Shown in pieces: positions 41,944 through 50,732 of a stretch of DNA of 64,000 bases (the stretch's first letter is position 1; each line of letters starts with the position of its first letter). The stretch is from COE1 sp949066965. GTDB lineage: Bacteria; Bacillota; Clostridia; Lachnospirales; Lachnospiraceae. Made by a program: the position numbers and the translations under genes. Location: the NCBI GenBank assembly GCA_949066965.1, contig CARTDA010000016.1, positions 1 through 64,000 on the forward strand, written 5' to 3'. The notes under the pieces are model-generated. The model saw nothing but the letters and a program-made list of their open reading frames with translations, had not been told where the DNA came from and did no database searches.

Positions 41944-44430
41944 TCAAAGCCATTCATTCCAGAAATTTTCAATTTTTCCGGAAATCTGGGAGACATTTAC
42001 TATCTCATACCTGCTCCATTCCCTCGGAAACATGCGCCTGTACTGCGGCTCTAAAAAGCGCTCGTCGAGAAGCGCCACCACGCCGATATCCTCCGCGGTG
42101 CGAATCACGCGCCCTGCCGACTGCAATACCTTGTTCATTCCCGGATAGCGGTAGGCATAATCAAAGCCATTTTCTCCCCGAGCATCAAAATACTCCTTTA
42201 ACAGCTGCCGCTCACATCCCACCTGTGGCATTCCCGTCCCAACGATAAGCGCCCCAATCAGGCTGTCATGCTTCAAGTCAATTCCCTCCGAGAAAATGCC
42301 GCCCATCACGCAGAAGCCTATGAGAATCGTGTCCGCCGCCTCTATGCCAGATGCAGTCCCCCCGGAAAAATCACCATCCGCGTTTCCCTGAAAACGCAGC
42401 AGGAATTCTTCCCTTCTGGCTTCACTCATACCGTTCTCCTGCACAATGCATTCCATCACATCCTTGTCATAGAATTCCTGCATAAAGCAGCCGTAAACCT
42501 GCTCCAGAAAAAGATGTGACGGCAGAAAGACCATATAATTGCCATGCCGCTGCCTGACCACCTCATAGATATAGCACGCAATCCTTCTGTACTCGTCCTC
42601 ATTTCTTCTCGCATATCTGCTCGTGACATCGTTTGCAATCAAAAGCGCCTTTTTATCCTCATCGAATGTGGACTTTGCATAGACCTCATAATCGGTCGGT
42701 TCCCCGCCCAGAAGCTTCTTATAATATTGGACGGGAAGCAGCGTCGCGGAAAACAAAACAGCGCTCCTCCCCTTCTGCATACACTGGCGCAGGTTCAGCG
42801 CCGGATTGACACAGAACAGCTTCAGCATAAAACCGCCGTCCTCCATAAGCTGGCTATATACTATATAATGTTCGTCCATTATCTCATACATGTTGAGAAA
42901 ATGTGCTACCTCAAAATAAAATTCCATGATTTCCTTTTTATCCGGAAAGGTGTCGTGCTCATCCAGGAAATCATCCATCGCCGCATAAAGGCGGTTTAGT
43001 GCCATCACAAAACCGTCAATCCCCTCCTCCTTCCGGTAACGCTCACACTGCCGTTTCATGGAAAGCAGTTCTTTGTTGCACTTGTCAAGCAGCTTCGCCA
43101 TCCTTAGGGATGAGTCCTTAACCATCCGCCTTATGTGCAGAAACGATTCCTTGAACAAGGCAGCACTGTACATTTCCCTGCCCCGGTCGAGAAGGTTGTG
43201 TGTCTCGTCTATCAGAAAGACATAGTCACGCTTCCTCATTCCCTCCGCAAAAAAACGTTTCAGATAGACTCTCGGGTCAAACACATAATTGTAATCGCAG
43301 ATAACGGCATCTGCAAACAGGCTCATGTCAAGACTGAATTCGAACGGACACACCTGATACTTTTCTGCATACGCCAACAGCTTTTCCCGTGTAAAATGGT
43401 CCTCGTGCGTCAAAAGGTCATACATGGCATCATTGATGCGGTCAAAGTGCCCATCCGCATACGGGCATACATCCGGATTGCACTCTGCCTCATTTTCACG
43501 CACCTCATCCGACTGTTTTAAAAAACATATCTTATCCTTTGCAGTCAAAACAATGGTCTTCATGTGCAGGCCATTTTCCTGCAGCAGTCCAAAGCAATCC
43601 TCCGCAACAGTGCGGGTAATCGTCTTTGCCGTGAGATAGAATATTTTCTCCGTCATTCCCTCTCCCATGGATTTCACGGCGGGAAAGACCGTGGATATCG
43701 TTTTCCCCACGCCAGTGGGCGCTTCCAGAAAAAGCTTTCTTTTATGATAAATCGTCTGGTAGACGTATGTGACCAGCTCCTTCTGCCCTTCGCGGTAAGG
43801 AAAAGGAAAGGGAAGCTTTTTTATGGATTCTGTGCGGATGGCGTTCCACGAAAACTGGAAGTCAGCCCACTTCTTATATTCCGCTAAAATGCCGTCAAAC
43901 CAACGTTTTATTTCATCAAATGCAAAATCCTCGTGAAAATACTTCAGCTCCTCGGTTTCCATATTGCAGTATGTCATCCGGACACCAATCTGTTCGAGAT
44001 GATTTTCCTGGGCATACATAAACGCATAGCACTTTGCCTGGGCAAGATGCACGCCGATGGGTTGCTGGATACGCCTCAGCTCCCTGTAGGTGCCTTTTAT
44101 CTCATCCACGACCACTTTGTCATATTGGGACAAAACGGGTGCTGGCAGCGTACCATCCTGCTCTTGTGCCATTTTGTCGTGTGCCCCCCAGTTGCGGTCA
44201 ATGATGCCGTCTGCCCTTCCTTCTATAATAATGTCATAATCCGGCGTACTCCATGTATACATCAGCCCCACCTCGGCATAATATTCACTTCCCATGCGCC
44301 GCTGAATCATTCTGTGAATCCGGCTTCCTTCCTGCATTGCGGTGTCCGCACCGCCTGATTTCCGGTTGTCTATGCTGCCCTCGCGCAGTATGAACTCCAC
44401 AAGCTGGCGAACCGATACACGTATTTCCAT
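41944..44430 (-). CDS. ATP-dependent DNA helicase, PD-(D/E)XK nuclease fused to XPD/DinG-type helicase
   Basis: An 828-residue two-part enzyme. The N-terminal 190 residues form a Cas4/RecB-like PD-(D/E)XK nuclease (IIIEGRADGII, then KVVVDEIKGTYRE with Asp-x-Glu-x-Lys geometry). The rest is a superfamily 2 XPD/DinG helicase with Walker A EAPTGVGKTIST, DEAH-type LIDETHNLL and C-terminal QSAGRVIRTAED. Four Cys residues between Walker A and DETH (CFLKQ, CNPDVCPY, CPFEF) can hold an iron-sulfur cluster. It likely acts in DNA repair. The start at 44430 follows GGGAG by 5 bases and removes 12 codons that would run into a hairpin. Confidence 0.88.
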   Translation of the reverse strand: MEIRVSVRQLVEFILREGSIDNRKSGGADTAMQEGSRIHRMIQRRMGSEYYAEVGLMYTWSTPDYDIIIEGRADGIIDRNWGAHDKMAQEQDGTLPAPVLSQYDKVVVDEIKGTYRELRRIQQPIGVHLAQAKCYAFMYAQENHLEQIGVRMTYCNMETEELKYFHEDFAFDEIKRWFDGILAEYKKWADFQFSWNAIRTESIKKLPFPFPYREGQKELVTYVYQTIYHKRKLFLEAPTGVGKTISTVFPAVKSMGEGMTEKIFYLTAKTITRTVAEDCFGLLQENGLHMKTIVLTAKDKICFLKQSDEVRENEAECNPDVCPYADGHFDRINDAMYDLLTHEDHFTREKLLAYAEKYQVCPFEFSLDMSLFADAVICDYNYVFDPRVYLKRFFAEGMRKRDYVFLIDETHNLLDRGREMYSAALFKESFLHIRRMVKDSSLRMAKLLDKCNKELLSMKRQCERYRKEEGIDGFVMALNRLYAAMDDFLDEHDTFPDKKEIMEFYFEVAHFLNMYEIMDEHYIVYSQLMEDGGFMLKLFCVNPALNLRQCMQKGRSAVLFSATLLPVQYYKKLLGGEPTDYEVYAKSTFDEDKKALLIANDVTSRYARRNEDEYRRIACYIYEVVRQRHGNYMVFLPSHLFLEQVYGCFMQEFYDKDVMECIVQENGMSEARREEFLLRFQGNADGDFSGGTASGIEAADTILIGFCVMGGIFSEGIDLKHDSLIGALIVGTGMPQVGCERQLLKEYFDARGENGFDYAYRYPGMNKVLQSAGRVIRTAEDIGVVALLDERFLEPQYRRMFPREWSRYEIVNVSQISGKIENFWNEWL

Positions 44431-44437
44431 CCCAACT

Positions 44438-44468
44438 CCCATCTGCCCGCTTCTGCGGGCGTACAAAT
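44438..44468. repeat. GCCCGC hairpin repeat, copy 1
   Basis: GCCCGC (44445-44450) and GCGGGC (44455-44460) form a hairpin within a 31-base unit starting CCCATCTGC and ending CAAAT. The unit recurs at 45080-45110 with about four changes. It lies in the leader of the helicase gene. Confidence 0.6.
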
Positions 44469-44490
44469 TGAAAAACTCCCCCTAAATGAC

Positions 44491-44519
44491 AGTTTAACCC
44501 ATCATTCAAAGAGAGTCAA
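44491..44519 (-). promoter_or_regulatory. Promoter of the nuclease-helicase gene
   Basis: On the minus strand, TTGACT (44514-44519) and TAAACT (44491-44496) are 17 bases apart. The leader of about 55 bases carries the GCCCGC hairpin. Confidence 0.6.
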
Positions 44520-44551
44520 TTTCATTGCACCACGGGACGCTTTCCCATGGC

Positions 44552-44776
44552 TTACGCTATTGCAAGTCCGCTTACATAGCTTTCAAATTCATCATTGTGA
44601 CCCGCATACTGCAGGGTAAGCGTTGAGCGGAAATCGAGTCCCATCACACCAAGAATGGACTTTGCATCTACAACGTAATGATTGTAGGAAATATCAATAT
44701 CAAAGTCACACTTTGACGCCTCGTTCACGAAATCCGCAACTTCTGCAGGTGTCATCTTAATCTTGCGTTCTATCAT
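44552..44776 (-). CDS. HPr-like protein lacking the phosphocarrier histidine
   Basis: A 74-residue protein of HPr size. The second half (VVDAKSILGVMGLDF) matches the conserved HPr segment around regulatory Ser46, including the Ser in KSI. The first half reads MTPAEVADFVNEASKC instead of the GIHARPA loop, so the His15 that carries phosphate from enzyme I is missing. It therefore cannot be a PTS phosphocarrier, but could act like Bacillus Crh as a Ser-phosphorylated partner of a LacI/CcpA-type regulator. That is inference. ATG 44776 is preferred over GTG 44785 because AAAGGA is better spaced. Confidence 0.75.
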   Translation of the reverse strand: MIERKIKMTPAEVADFVNEASKCDFDIDISYNHYVVDAKSILGVMGLDFRSTLTLQYAGHNDEFESYVSGLAIA

Positions 44777-45079
44777 ACTAAGCACCGTCCTTTCTACATA
44801 TATTTTACAAACCAGAAACTTTCTTTTGTTTTCTTATATTATACAAAATCCTGCCAAAAGTAAAGCTTTTTGCATTATTATGGAAATTTTCGTCGCTTTC
44901 AAGGAATCTATGTTTTTTTCGGAATACAATCCAATCAGGCATTGTCAATCCTATACAGTTCATTCTTTCCAATTTCCAAAATATTTATACAGTTTTCTGA
45001 TTCATTTTTTTAACTTTTTTATTCCAGTATGCAGAAATTCATATATGCTTTCCTAGAGCGTGTTTGAAAAATTATTCCT
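44777..45079. other. AT-rich intergenic region upstream of the HPr-like gene
   Basis: About 300 bases without a credible gene. On the minus strand a TATAAT (44838-44843) is the likely -10 for the HPr-like gene, with a poor -35. The remainder is AT-rich and separates the ATPase/TOPRIM module from the HPr-like gene. Confidence 0.5.
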
Positions 45080-45110
45080 CCCATCTGCACGCTTTAGCGG
45101 GCGTGCAAAT
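45080..45110. repeat. GCCCGC hairpin repeat, copy 2
   Basis: This is the second copy of the 44438-44468 unit, here with GCACGC (45087-45092) and GCGTGC (45101-45106) as arms, overlapping the end of the TOPRIM gene. The two copies flank the region between the defence-like module and the helicase. Confidence 0.6.
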
Positions 45111-45934
45111 CAGGATGGTGAAATCTCTAATTTCATACTATCCTTCTGACAATCACCCACTGGCCTTCGAACGCATTTTATGCAGGCATTCCAAAACTTA
45201 GCAGGAAAATAATCAAGGAGAAATTCCGGAAAACCACTGAGAATAAACACCTTTCCATGTAAAATATAGTTTTTCTGGCAATTATAGACCGTATATGGGT
45301 TTACCTTGTCACAATATGTATCATGGGATATCACATTCTCCACATTGAAAAGGCAGGATACCCGCATTGCAAATACATTCAATAGCTCTCTCCATATCTC
45401 AAAATCGTATTTTCGCAAATCGTTATAAATTCTCCTATCCGCAGACAATTGTTTATAATCTGCGAACTGATTTATCTGACAGTAACAATCACTTTTCTTT
45501 CCACAGACACCTGGTTCGAAATCCCGCAGCGCCTCAACCATCGGGTAATTGATATAAAGTTTTCCATTTTCAGTTTCATTATCAAAATTCACCAGCATTT
45601 TTTCCAGCACATCTTCTGTCCGATTCCCAGAAGGAAGGTTATCCTGATGTCCATCATAGTCAAAAAACAAGAATATCTGTGAGAAATCATCCCTGTCCAG
45701 GCCTTCGAGCGTTTCTTTCAGCTCCTCGCTGTTTTCCCGGAGTATCTCTATAATATCTGTCTCAAAATCATCCTCGTTCATCCTTTGCCAGAGCATGTAG
45801 ATATTCTGCCCTGCCGGAAGTGTGATGACCTTAAAATTACTGTTCTTGAAATGAACACTCTGCAAGTTGTTGATAATCTGCGGTTCCCTCGATTCCCCTT
45901 CCACAATAAATGCCATGTAGTTCCTACTTTTCAT
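45110..45934 (-). CDS. TOPRIM-like protein, effector candidate of an ATPase/TOPRIM defence pair
   Basis: A 274-residue soluble protein. The start MAFIVEGESREPQII has the VEG-x-x-E Glu of TOPRIM domains, and FLFFDYDGHQD further on supplies the Asp-x-Asp pair, so a metal-dependent nuclease-type active site is plausible. The C-terminal half is rich in Cys, Tyr and Phe and I do not recognise it. It overlaps the upstream ATPase gene by 11 bases and is translated with it. RloB, AriB (PARIS) and OLD nucleases are the closest concepts, but exact family membership cannot be settled by eye. The GTG at 45943 is another possible start. Confidence 0.72.
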   Translation of the reverse strand: MKSRNYMAFIVEGESREPQIINNLQSVHFKNSNFKVITLPAGQNIYMLWQRMNEDDFETDIIEILRENSEELKETLEGLDRDDFSQIFLFFDYDGHQDNLPSGNRTEDVLEKMLVNFDNETENGKLYINYPMVEALRDFEPGVCGKKSDCYCQINQFADYKQLSADRRIYNDLRKYDFEIWRELLNVFAMRVSCLFNVENVISHDTYCDKVNPYTVYNCQKNYILHGKVFILSGFPEFLLDYFPAKFWNACIKCVRRPVGDCQKDSMKLEISPS

Positions 45935-47033
45935 CAAAGGCACCTGCCTTATACATTTTCTGAAGATTATGAGCCTTCCTTAACTCCTTGTCTGTAGCGC
46001 CTGCCATCGACACAATTTTGTTATTCCCAATCAGAAAATAACAATCCGGTCTTAGTAAATCATTGCTCATCAAATCTGTGTTGTGGGATGTTGTAAATAT
46101 CTGCACGCCCTTTATCTGATTCAGCTTTTTAATAATGTTATTGGCAAGCTCAAAATGATAAAACGCATCAAACTCATCAATATATACCAATGACGCATTC
46201 TGCATATTGATATACCAGTAGTAAAATAAAGCCAGCGACCTTGTCCCTGTGGAGGCAACTTCAAAAAAATCAACAATTTTATTTCTAAATTTGCACATGA
46301 TAGCCTTCCGTCCGTTTATCTCTCCACCTACCAGATTATAAACAATCTGATTTTCTTCCAAGAATTGCTGAAACTCAAAAAGCTTTCCGCTTTCAATAAT
46401 CCCTTCATCAGAATTCTTTCTCCCTGAGCGAAATCCCTCATATCCCCTTCTATCCAAAGAGAAAAACAAAAGCATTTTATCCACATAATCCATAAACGCT
46501 TGAAAAACCCTATTTTCATTATTATCTGCTAAAATCGCATTACTGCTTACATACTTTACCCTGGAAATAGCACTTTTCGCAATAATAGCCTGATTCAACG
46601 TTTCCGTCCCCTCAAGTCGTGTAAATCCCTCATTCCTAAGATAATCAAAATAAATTACCTCCTTGCCGGAAATAGAGAGGCGTTCAAACTCTAATTCGTC
46701 CATTGCTGATTTTTCATACTGATATATTAATTCCTGCCCATAAAATGTAAATATATATTCAAATTTTGCAACTGATTTCTCACTCTCCATATTTAAATAC
46801 GGATGATAATATCCAGGAAGTGTCTGATTATCTGTCAGATGACATATTATGTCACAAATGGCAAGACCAAAATTCGACTTTCCACTCCCATTTATCCCAA
46901 ATAAAATCCCTTTTGTAATACACCCCTCACTGATAACTTCCTGGTTAAAATTGTAATTGCAAGATTTACCCAAATCAAATGTCACTTTATCCCGAAACCC
47001 TTTAAAATTCTCAACACTAAATTTTTTTAACAT
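45924..47033 (-). CDS. AAA/ABC-type ATPase (RloA/OLD-like), partner of the TOPRIM protein
   Basis: A 369-residue SMC/ABC-type ATPase of the AAA_15/AAA_21 group. It starts LKKFSVENFKGFRDKV, the usual N-terminus, then Walker A LFGINGSGKSNFG (about 46-58), Walker B VYIDEFDAFYHFE and a switch-His segment TTSHNTDLMS. STGTRSLALFYYW resembles the ABC signature. In PARIS (AriA), Rlo and OLD systems such ATPases detect phage proteins and release or activate a TOPRIM nuclease. AAGGAG lies 6 bases before the ATG, and a strong promoter is present. The gene is clearly more AT-rich than its neighbours, which suggests lateral transfer. Confidence 0.82.
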   Translation of the reverse strand: MLKKFSVENFKGFRDKVTFDLGKSCNYNFNQEVISEGCITKGILFGINGSGKSNFGLAICDIICHLTDNQTLPGYYHPYLNMESEKSVAKFEYIFTFYGQELIYQYEKSAMDELEFERLSISGKEVIYFDYLRNEGFTRLEGTETLNQAIIAKSAISRVKYVSSNAILADNNENRVFQAFMDYVDKMLLFFSLDRRGYEGFRSGRKNSDEGIIESGKLFEFQQFLEENQIVYNLVGGEINGRKAIMCKFRNKIVDFFEVASTGTRSLALFYYWYINMQNASLVYIDEFDAFYHFELANNIIKKLNQIKGVQIFTTSHNTDLMSNDLLRPDCYFLIGNNKIVSMAGATDKELRKAHNLQKMYKAGAFDEK

Positions 47034-47066
47034 GATATACTCCTTATGAAATCTATATACTTTTTT

Positions 47067-47095
47067 ATTATACCCATCTCATCGTTTAATATCAA
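47067..47095 (-). promoter_or_regulatory. Promoter of the ATPase/TOPRIM module
   Basis: On the minus strand, TTGATA (47090-47095) and a perfect TATAAT (47067-47072) are 17 bases apart, 35-60 bases before the ATG. A hairpin CCGGAT/ATCCGG lies just upstream at 47102-47118. Confidence 0.75.
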
Positions 47096-47150
47096 CCAAA
47101 ACCGGATTTTTTATCCGGAATAACCGTAGAAAAAATGCGGATTCAAGGAC

Positions 47151-47194
47151 AAAAAACAGAAAAGGCCGAACCCGCTTGAAGCCGTCCAGCCTTT
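47151..47194 (-). terminator. Terminator after glgP
   Basis: AAAGGC (47161-47166) pairs with GCCTTT (47189-47194), with further imperfect pairing inside. On the minus strand it is followed by a T-rich run. Confidence 0.6.
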
Positions 47195-47228
47195 CCTTCT
47201 ATTTTATTGTTTTTCTTTTATGCCATTC

Positions 47229-49499
47229 TTATCTGAGTTTCCAGATGTCCCTGTTGTATTCTTCGATTGTCCTGTCTGATGAGAAGAATCCTGCCTTTGC
47301 GATGTTCACAAGCATCATCTTCTTCCATTTTGCCTCATCCTTGTAGTCCTCAAACATCTTATCCTTTGTAGCGATATAGTCCTCAAGGTCTAAGAGTGTC
47401 ATGAACCAGTCTTTATTAATCAGCTCTTTCTGGAGTCTGTTCAGACGCTCCTCGTTGCCCACCTTCAGTACTTCCTTGTCCGTGATAAAGTCTATTGCTT
47501 CCTTAATCACGATGCTCTTCTCATAGTAGCTCTTTGCCACATAGTCAGACTTCTCATAATGCGCGATAACCTGCTCGGACTTCTCGCCAAAGATGTAGAT
47601 ATTGTCATCCCCGACAAGCTCATGAATCTCGACATTTGCACCGTCGCTCGTACCGAGTGTCACTGCGCCGTTTAACATAAACTTCATGTTACCGGTACCG
47701 CTTGCCTCCTTGGATGCCAATGAAATCTGCTCGGAAATGTCACATGCAGGAATCAGCTTTTCAGCGTAGCTTACATTGTAGTTCTCTACCATGACAACCT
47801 TCATGTAATCCTTGACATCCGGGTCGTTGTTTACAATTTCCTGCAGACACAGCAGCAGATGGATGATGTCCTGCGCAATGATATATGCCGGGGCTGCCTT
47901 CGCGCCAAAGATAAATGTAATCGGCGTGGACGGCTTTTTGCCGCCTTTAATCTCAAGATACTTATGGATAATGTAAAGGGCATTCATCTGCTGGCGTTTG
48001 TACTCATGAAGTCTCTTAACCTGGATATCAAAGATGGAATCCGGATTGATGTCCTGTCCCTCGTTCTCCTTCAGGTATGCAACAAGCTCCCCTTTCTTTA
48101 TCTTCTTGATTGCCTTGATTTCCGTCAGCAATGCCTCGTCGTCAAGATGCTCCATCAGCTTCTCAAGCTCCGCGGCATCCTTCTTGTAGCCCGCGCCTAT
48201 GGTCTTTGTAATGCATGCTGCCAGTTCCCTGTTACATGAAAGCAGCCATCTCCTAAAGGTGATACCGTTTGTCTTGTTGTTGAACTTCTCCGGATAAATC
48301 TTGTAGAAATGGTTCAGCTCGGAGTCCTTGAGAATCTCTGTGTGGATTGCGGCAACACCGTTTACAGAGAAACCATAGTGGATATCAATATGCGCCATAT
48401 GCACACGCATATTGTCGTCGATAATCTGTACCTTTGGATCCTTATACTTGATGGAAGCCCTCTTATCCAGCTCCCAGATAATCGGCATCAGCTGCGGAAC
48501 AACCTTCTGCAGATACTTTACAGGCCACTTCTCAAGCGCTTCTGCGAGGATTGTGTGGTTTGTGTATGCACATGTCCTGCTGACCACATCAATTGCCTCG
48601 TCTATGTCAAATCCTTCTTCCTCCGTCAGGATACGGATTAACTCCGGAATCACCATCGTCGGATGTGTATCGTTTATCTGGATGACTGCATAGTCATACA
48701 TCTTGTGCAGGTCATAACCGTTGTCCTTCATCTCCTTCAAAATCAGCTGTGCACCGTTACATACCATAAAGTACTGCTGATAAATACGCAGCTGCTGGCC
48801 AGCCTCGTCGGAATCGTCCGGATAGAGGAACAATGTGAGGTTCTTGTCAATGTCTGCCTTGTCAAAATCAATGCCGTCGTTCACAATGCTCTCGTCAATG
48901 GTCTCGATGTCAAACAGATGCAGTTTGTTCATTCCCTGCTCATAACCAATCACGTCGATATCATACAATCTTGACATAACCTTCTTCTTTCCGAAGTATA
49001 CAGGGAAAGAGATGTCTGTCTTTGTGAGCCATGACTGTGACTCAATCCAGTCATTTTTCTCGGCAGTCTGCTGTCTGTCCTTAAATACCTGTTTGAACAG
49101 TCCGAAATGATAATTCAGTCCGATGCCGTCTCCCGGAAGCCCAAGGCTTGCGATGGAATCCAGGAAGCATGCTGCAAGTCTTCCAAGGCCACCGTTGCCA
49201 AGCGACGGTTCCGGCTCAACCTCCTCAATGCGGCTAAGTTCCTTGCCTTCCTCCTTGAGCGCTGCGTCAAGTTCTTCATAAATCCCAAGGTTAATCAGAT
49301 TGTTTGACAAAAGCTTACCAATCAGGAATTCCGCAGAAATGTAATAAATCTTCTTGCTTCCCTTGATAACACCCTTGCCGTTCATCATGTCCTTGGTCAT
49401 GTTAAGGATTGCAAAGTAAAGCTGGCTGTCATCAAGCTCCTTAACTGCCTTTTGGTACATCTTCTGTGCTACTGCTTCCAAACTTGCTTTTACGTTCAT
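47229..49499 (-). CDS. glgP: Glycogen/maltodextrin phosphorylase
   Basis: A 756-residue GT35 phosphorylase that releases glucose-1-phosphate from alpha-1,4-glucan ends. The PLP lysine is in EASGTGNMKFMLNG, and EPEPSLGNGGLGRLAACFLDS and QINDTHPTM are also family marks. It is somewhat shorter than the usual 800 or so residues but complete in all marks. It lies 90 bases after a LacI gene on the same strand and probably shares its transcript or control. Confidence 0.96.
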   Translation of the reverse strand: MNVKASLEAVAQKMYQKAVKELDDSQLYFAILNMTKDMMNGKGVIKGSKKIYYISAEFLIGKLLSNNLINLGIYEELDAALKEEGKELSRIEEVEPEPSLGNGGLGRLAACFLDSIASLGLPGDGIGLNYHFGLFKQVFKDRQQTAEKNDWIESQSWLTKTDISFPVYFGKKKVMSRLYDIDVIGYEQGMNKLHLFDIETIDESIVNDGIDFDKADIDKNLTLFLYPDDSDEAGQQLRIYQQYFMVCNGAQLILKEMKDNGYDLHKMYDYAVIQINDTHPTMVIPELIRILTEEEGFDIDEAIDVVSRTCAYTNHTILAEALEKWPVKYLQKVVPQLMPIIWELDKRASIKYKDPKVQIIDDNMRVHMAHIDIHYGFSVNGVAAIHTEILKDSELNHFYKIYPEKFNNKTNGITFRRWLLSCNRELAACITKTIGAGYKKDAAELEKLMEHLDDEALLTEIKAIKKIKKGELVAYLKENEGQDINPDSIFDIQVKRLHEYKRQQMNALYIIHKYLEIKGGKKPSTPITFIFGAKAAPAYIIAQDIIHLLLCLQEIVNNDPDVKDYMKVVMVENYNVSYAEKLIPACDISEQISLASKEASGTGNMKFMLNGAVTLGTSDGANVEIHELVGDDNIYIFGEKSEQVIAHYEKSDYVAKSYYEKSIVIKEAIDFITDKEVLKVGNEERLNRLQKELINKDWFMTLLDLEDYIATKDKMFEDYKDEAKWKKMMLVNIAKAGFFSSDRTIEEYNRDIWKLR

Positions 49500-49589
49500 C
49501 TTACTACTCCTTTTCCTGTTGCTGCATACAGCAAAAATAAATTTAATGGTTCCATATATATATTATGTGTAACATTTAAGTTCCCTATT

Positions 49590-50591
49590 TTATGATATCA
49601 CATCGAGATAATTAATGCGGATTAACTTATGCGGCATCACGATGTCCTGACCAGGATCCCCCTCCATCAGCCGGCAGAGCTCCTCCACGGCACATGCTGC
49701 AATTTTCTGAAAGTCCTGCCTTACCGTGTGCATCTGTTTTCCTGCATACCCCATCAGGCCCACACCGTCAAATCCGCATACCGGTCTGTAAATATCCATG
49801 TCAATCAGTGCCTTCATCGCGCCAATCGCCATCAAATCCGACGCACAGATAATCGCATGCTTGCTTCTGGCATACTGCATCGTCAGCTTCCTCGCCTCAA
49901 GCTCACTGAAATTTCCTGTCCTGACCAGAACCTGTAGCCCCATCTCGTCTGCCAGCCGGTTCATCCCGATCAGGCGCTCCTCCGACACATAGCCGTTTTT
50001 CTTTCCGGATATATATAAAATCTTCTTGTGGTTGTTTCCGGCGAGAAACCGCTTTGCCACCTCATACTGTGCTTTTTCATTATCGATATGAATACTCGAA
50101 GTATTCTCGCTGACCCCGGGCGCATCAATCAGCACAGCCTTAAACTTCTGGCTTTCAACCAGCTTGCGCAATACAGTGTCGTCCTTTGAGAGACCACAAA
50201 TAATCAGCCCTTCTATACTCTGTGACTGGAAATAACGAATCATCTCCTCCACATCCATCTCAGCTATCATGGTAAAGAATACTGTGATAATATCCATTCC
50301 CTTTTCCTTCGCCTTATTGATGGCGCCAATTATGTAGCGCATCGGTATCTCATCCACTTTCTGGGAATGCCTGTTTACATCAAGCACCAGTGCCATCCTT
50401 CCAGTTTTCTTGGAAGACAGCGCAGAGGCAATTGTATTTGGCACAAAACCAAGCTGTGCTATCGCCGCATTCACTTTCTGCTTTGTCTCCTCACTCACAT
50501 TGGGATAGTGGTTGAGCACCTTTGAAACAGTTGATATCGCCACACCTGCTTCTCTTGCCACATCTCTTATAGAAACTAAATTTGAAGCCAA
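49590..50591 (-). CDS. LacI family regulator upstream of glgP
   Basis: A 333-residue LacI/GalR regulator with DNA-binding domain VSIRDVAREAGVAISTVSKVLNHYPNVS and a sugar-binding-type effector domain. Two perfect operators lie in its own promoter, so it should control itself and probably glgP downstream. Effector unknown; a glucan breakdown product is likely from context. Confidence 0.9.
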   Translation of the reverse strand: MASNLVSIRDVAREAGVAISTVSKVLNHYPNVSEETKQKVNAAIAQLGFVPNTIASALSSKKTGRMALVLDVNRHSQKVDEIPMRYIIGAINKAKEKGMDIITVFFTMIAEMDVEEMIRYFQSQSIEGLIICGLSKDDTVLRKLVESQKFKAVLIDAPGVSENTSSIHIDNEKAQYEVAKRFLAGNNHKKILYISGKKNGYVSEERLIGMNRLADEMGLQVLVRTGNFSELEARKLTMQYARSKHAIICASDLMAIGAMKALIDMDIYRPVCGFDGVGLMGYAGKQMHTVRQDFQKIAACAVEELCRLMEGDPGQDIVMPHKLIRINYLDVIS

Positions 50592-50655
50592 AAATTATTT
50601 CACCTTCTTTTCCCTGACAACCAAAATTTGCGTGTTCTTTATGAAATTTTCACAA

Positions 50656-50713
50656 GAAAACGTTTTCCAGAAAACGTTTTCTTTATCATACAATAAAAAT
50701 AACGGTTTGTCTA
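50656..50713 (-). promoter_or_regulatory. Promoter and double operator of the glgP-linked lacI gene
   Basis: On the minus strand, TAGACA (50708-50713) and TATGAT (50685-50690) are 17 bases apart. Directly downstream, two perfect 12-base palindromes GAAAACGTTTTC occupy 50656-50667 and 50670-50681, covering the transcription start. The sequence is typical of LacI/CcpA-type operators. Confidence 0.85.
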
Positions 50714-50732
50714 CCATTATTTTCATTATTTT

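Noticed and set aside
44552..44574. Similarity of the HPr-like gene's end to the flank of the 31102 repeat (TGG-TTACGCT-TTGCAA)
   Set aside because: About 20 bases of partial match inside a coding end; too short to separate from chance.
45110..47033. Naming the ATPase/TOPRIM pair PARIS
   Set aside because: The order and logic fit, but family membership of the TOPRIM protein needs a profile search. The general description is safer.
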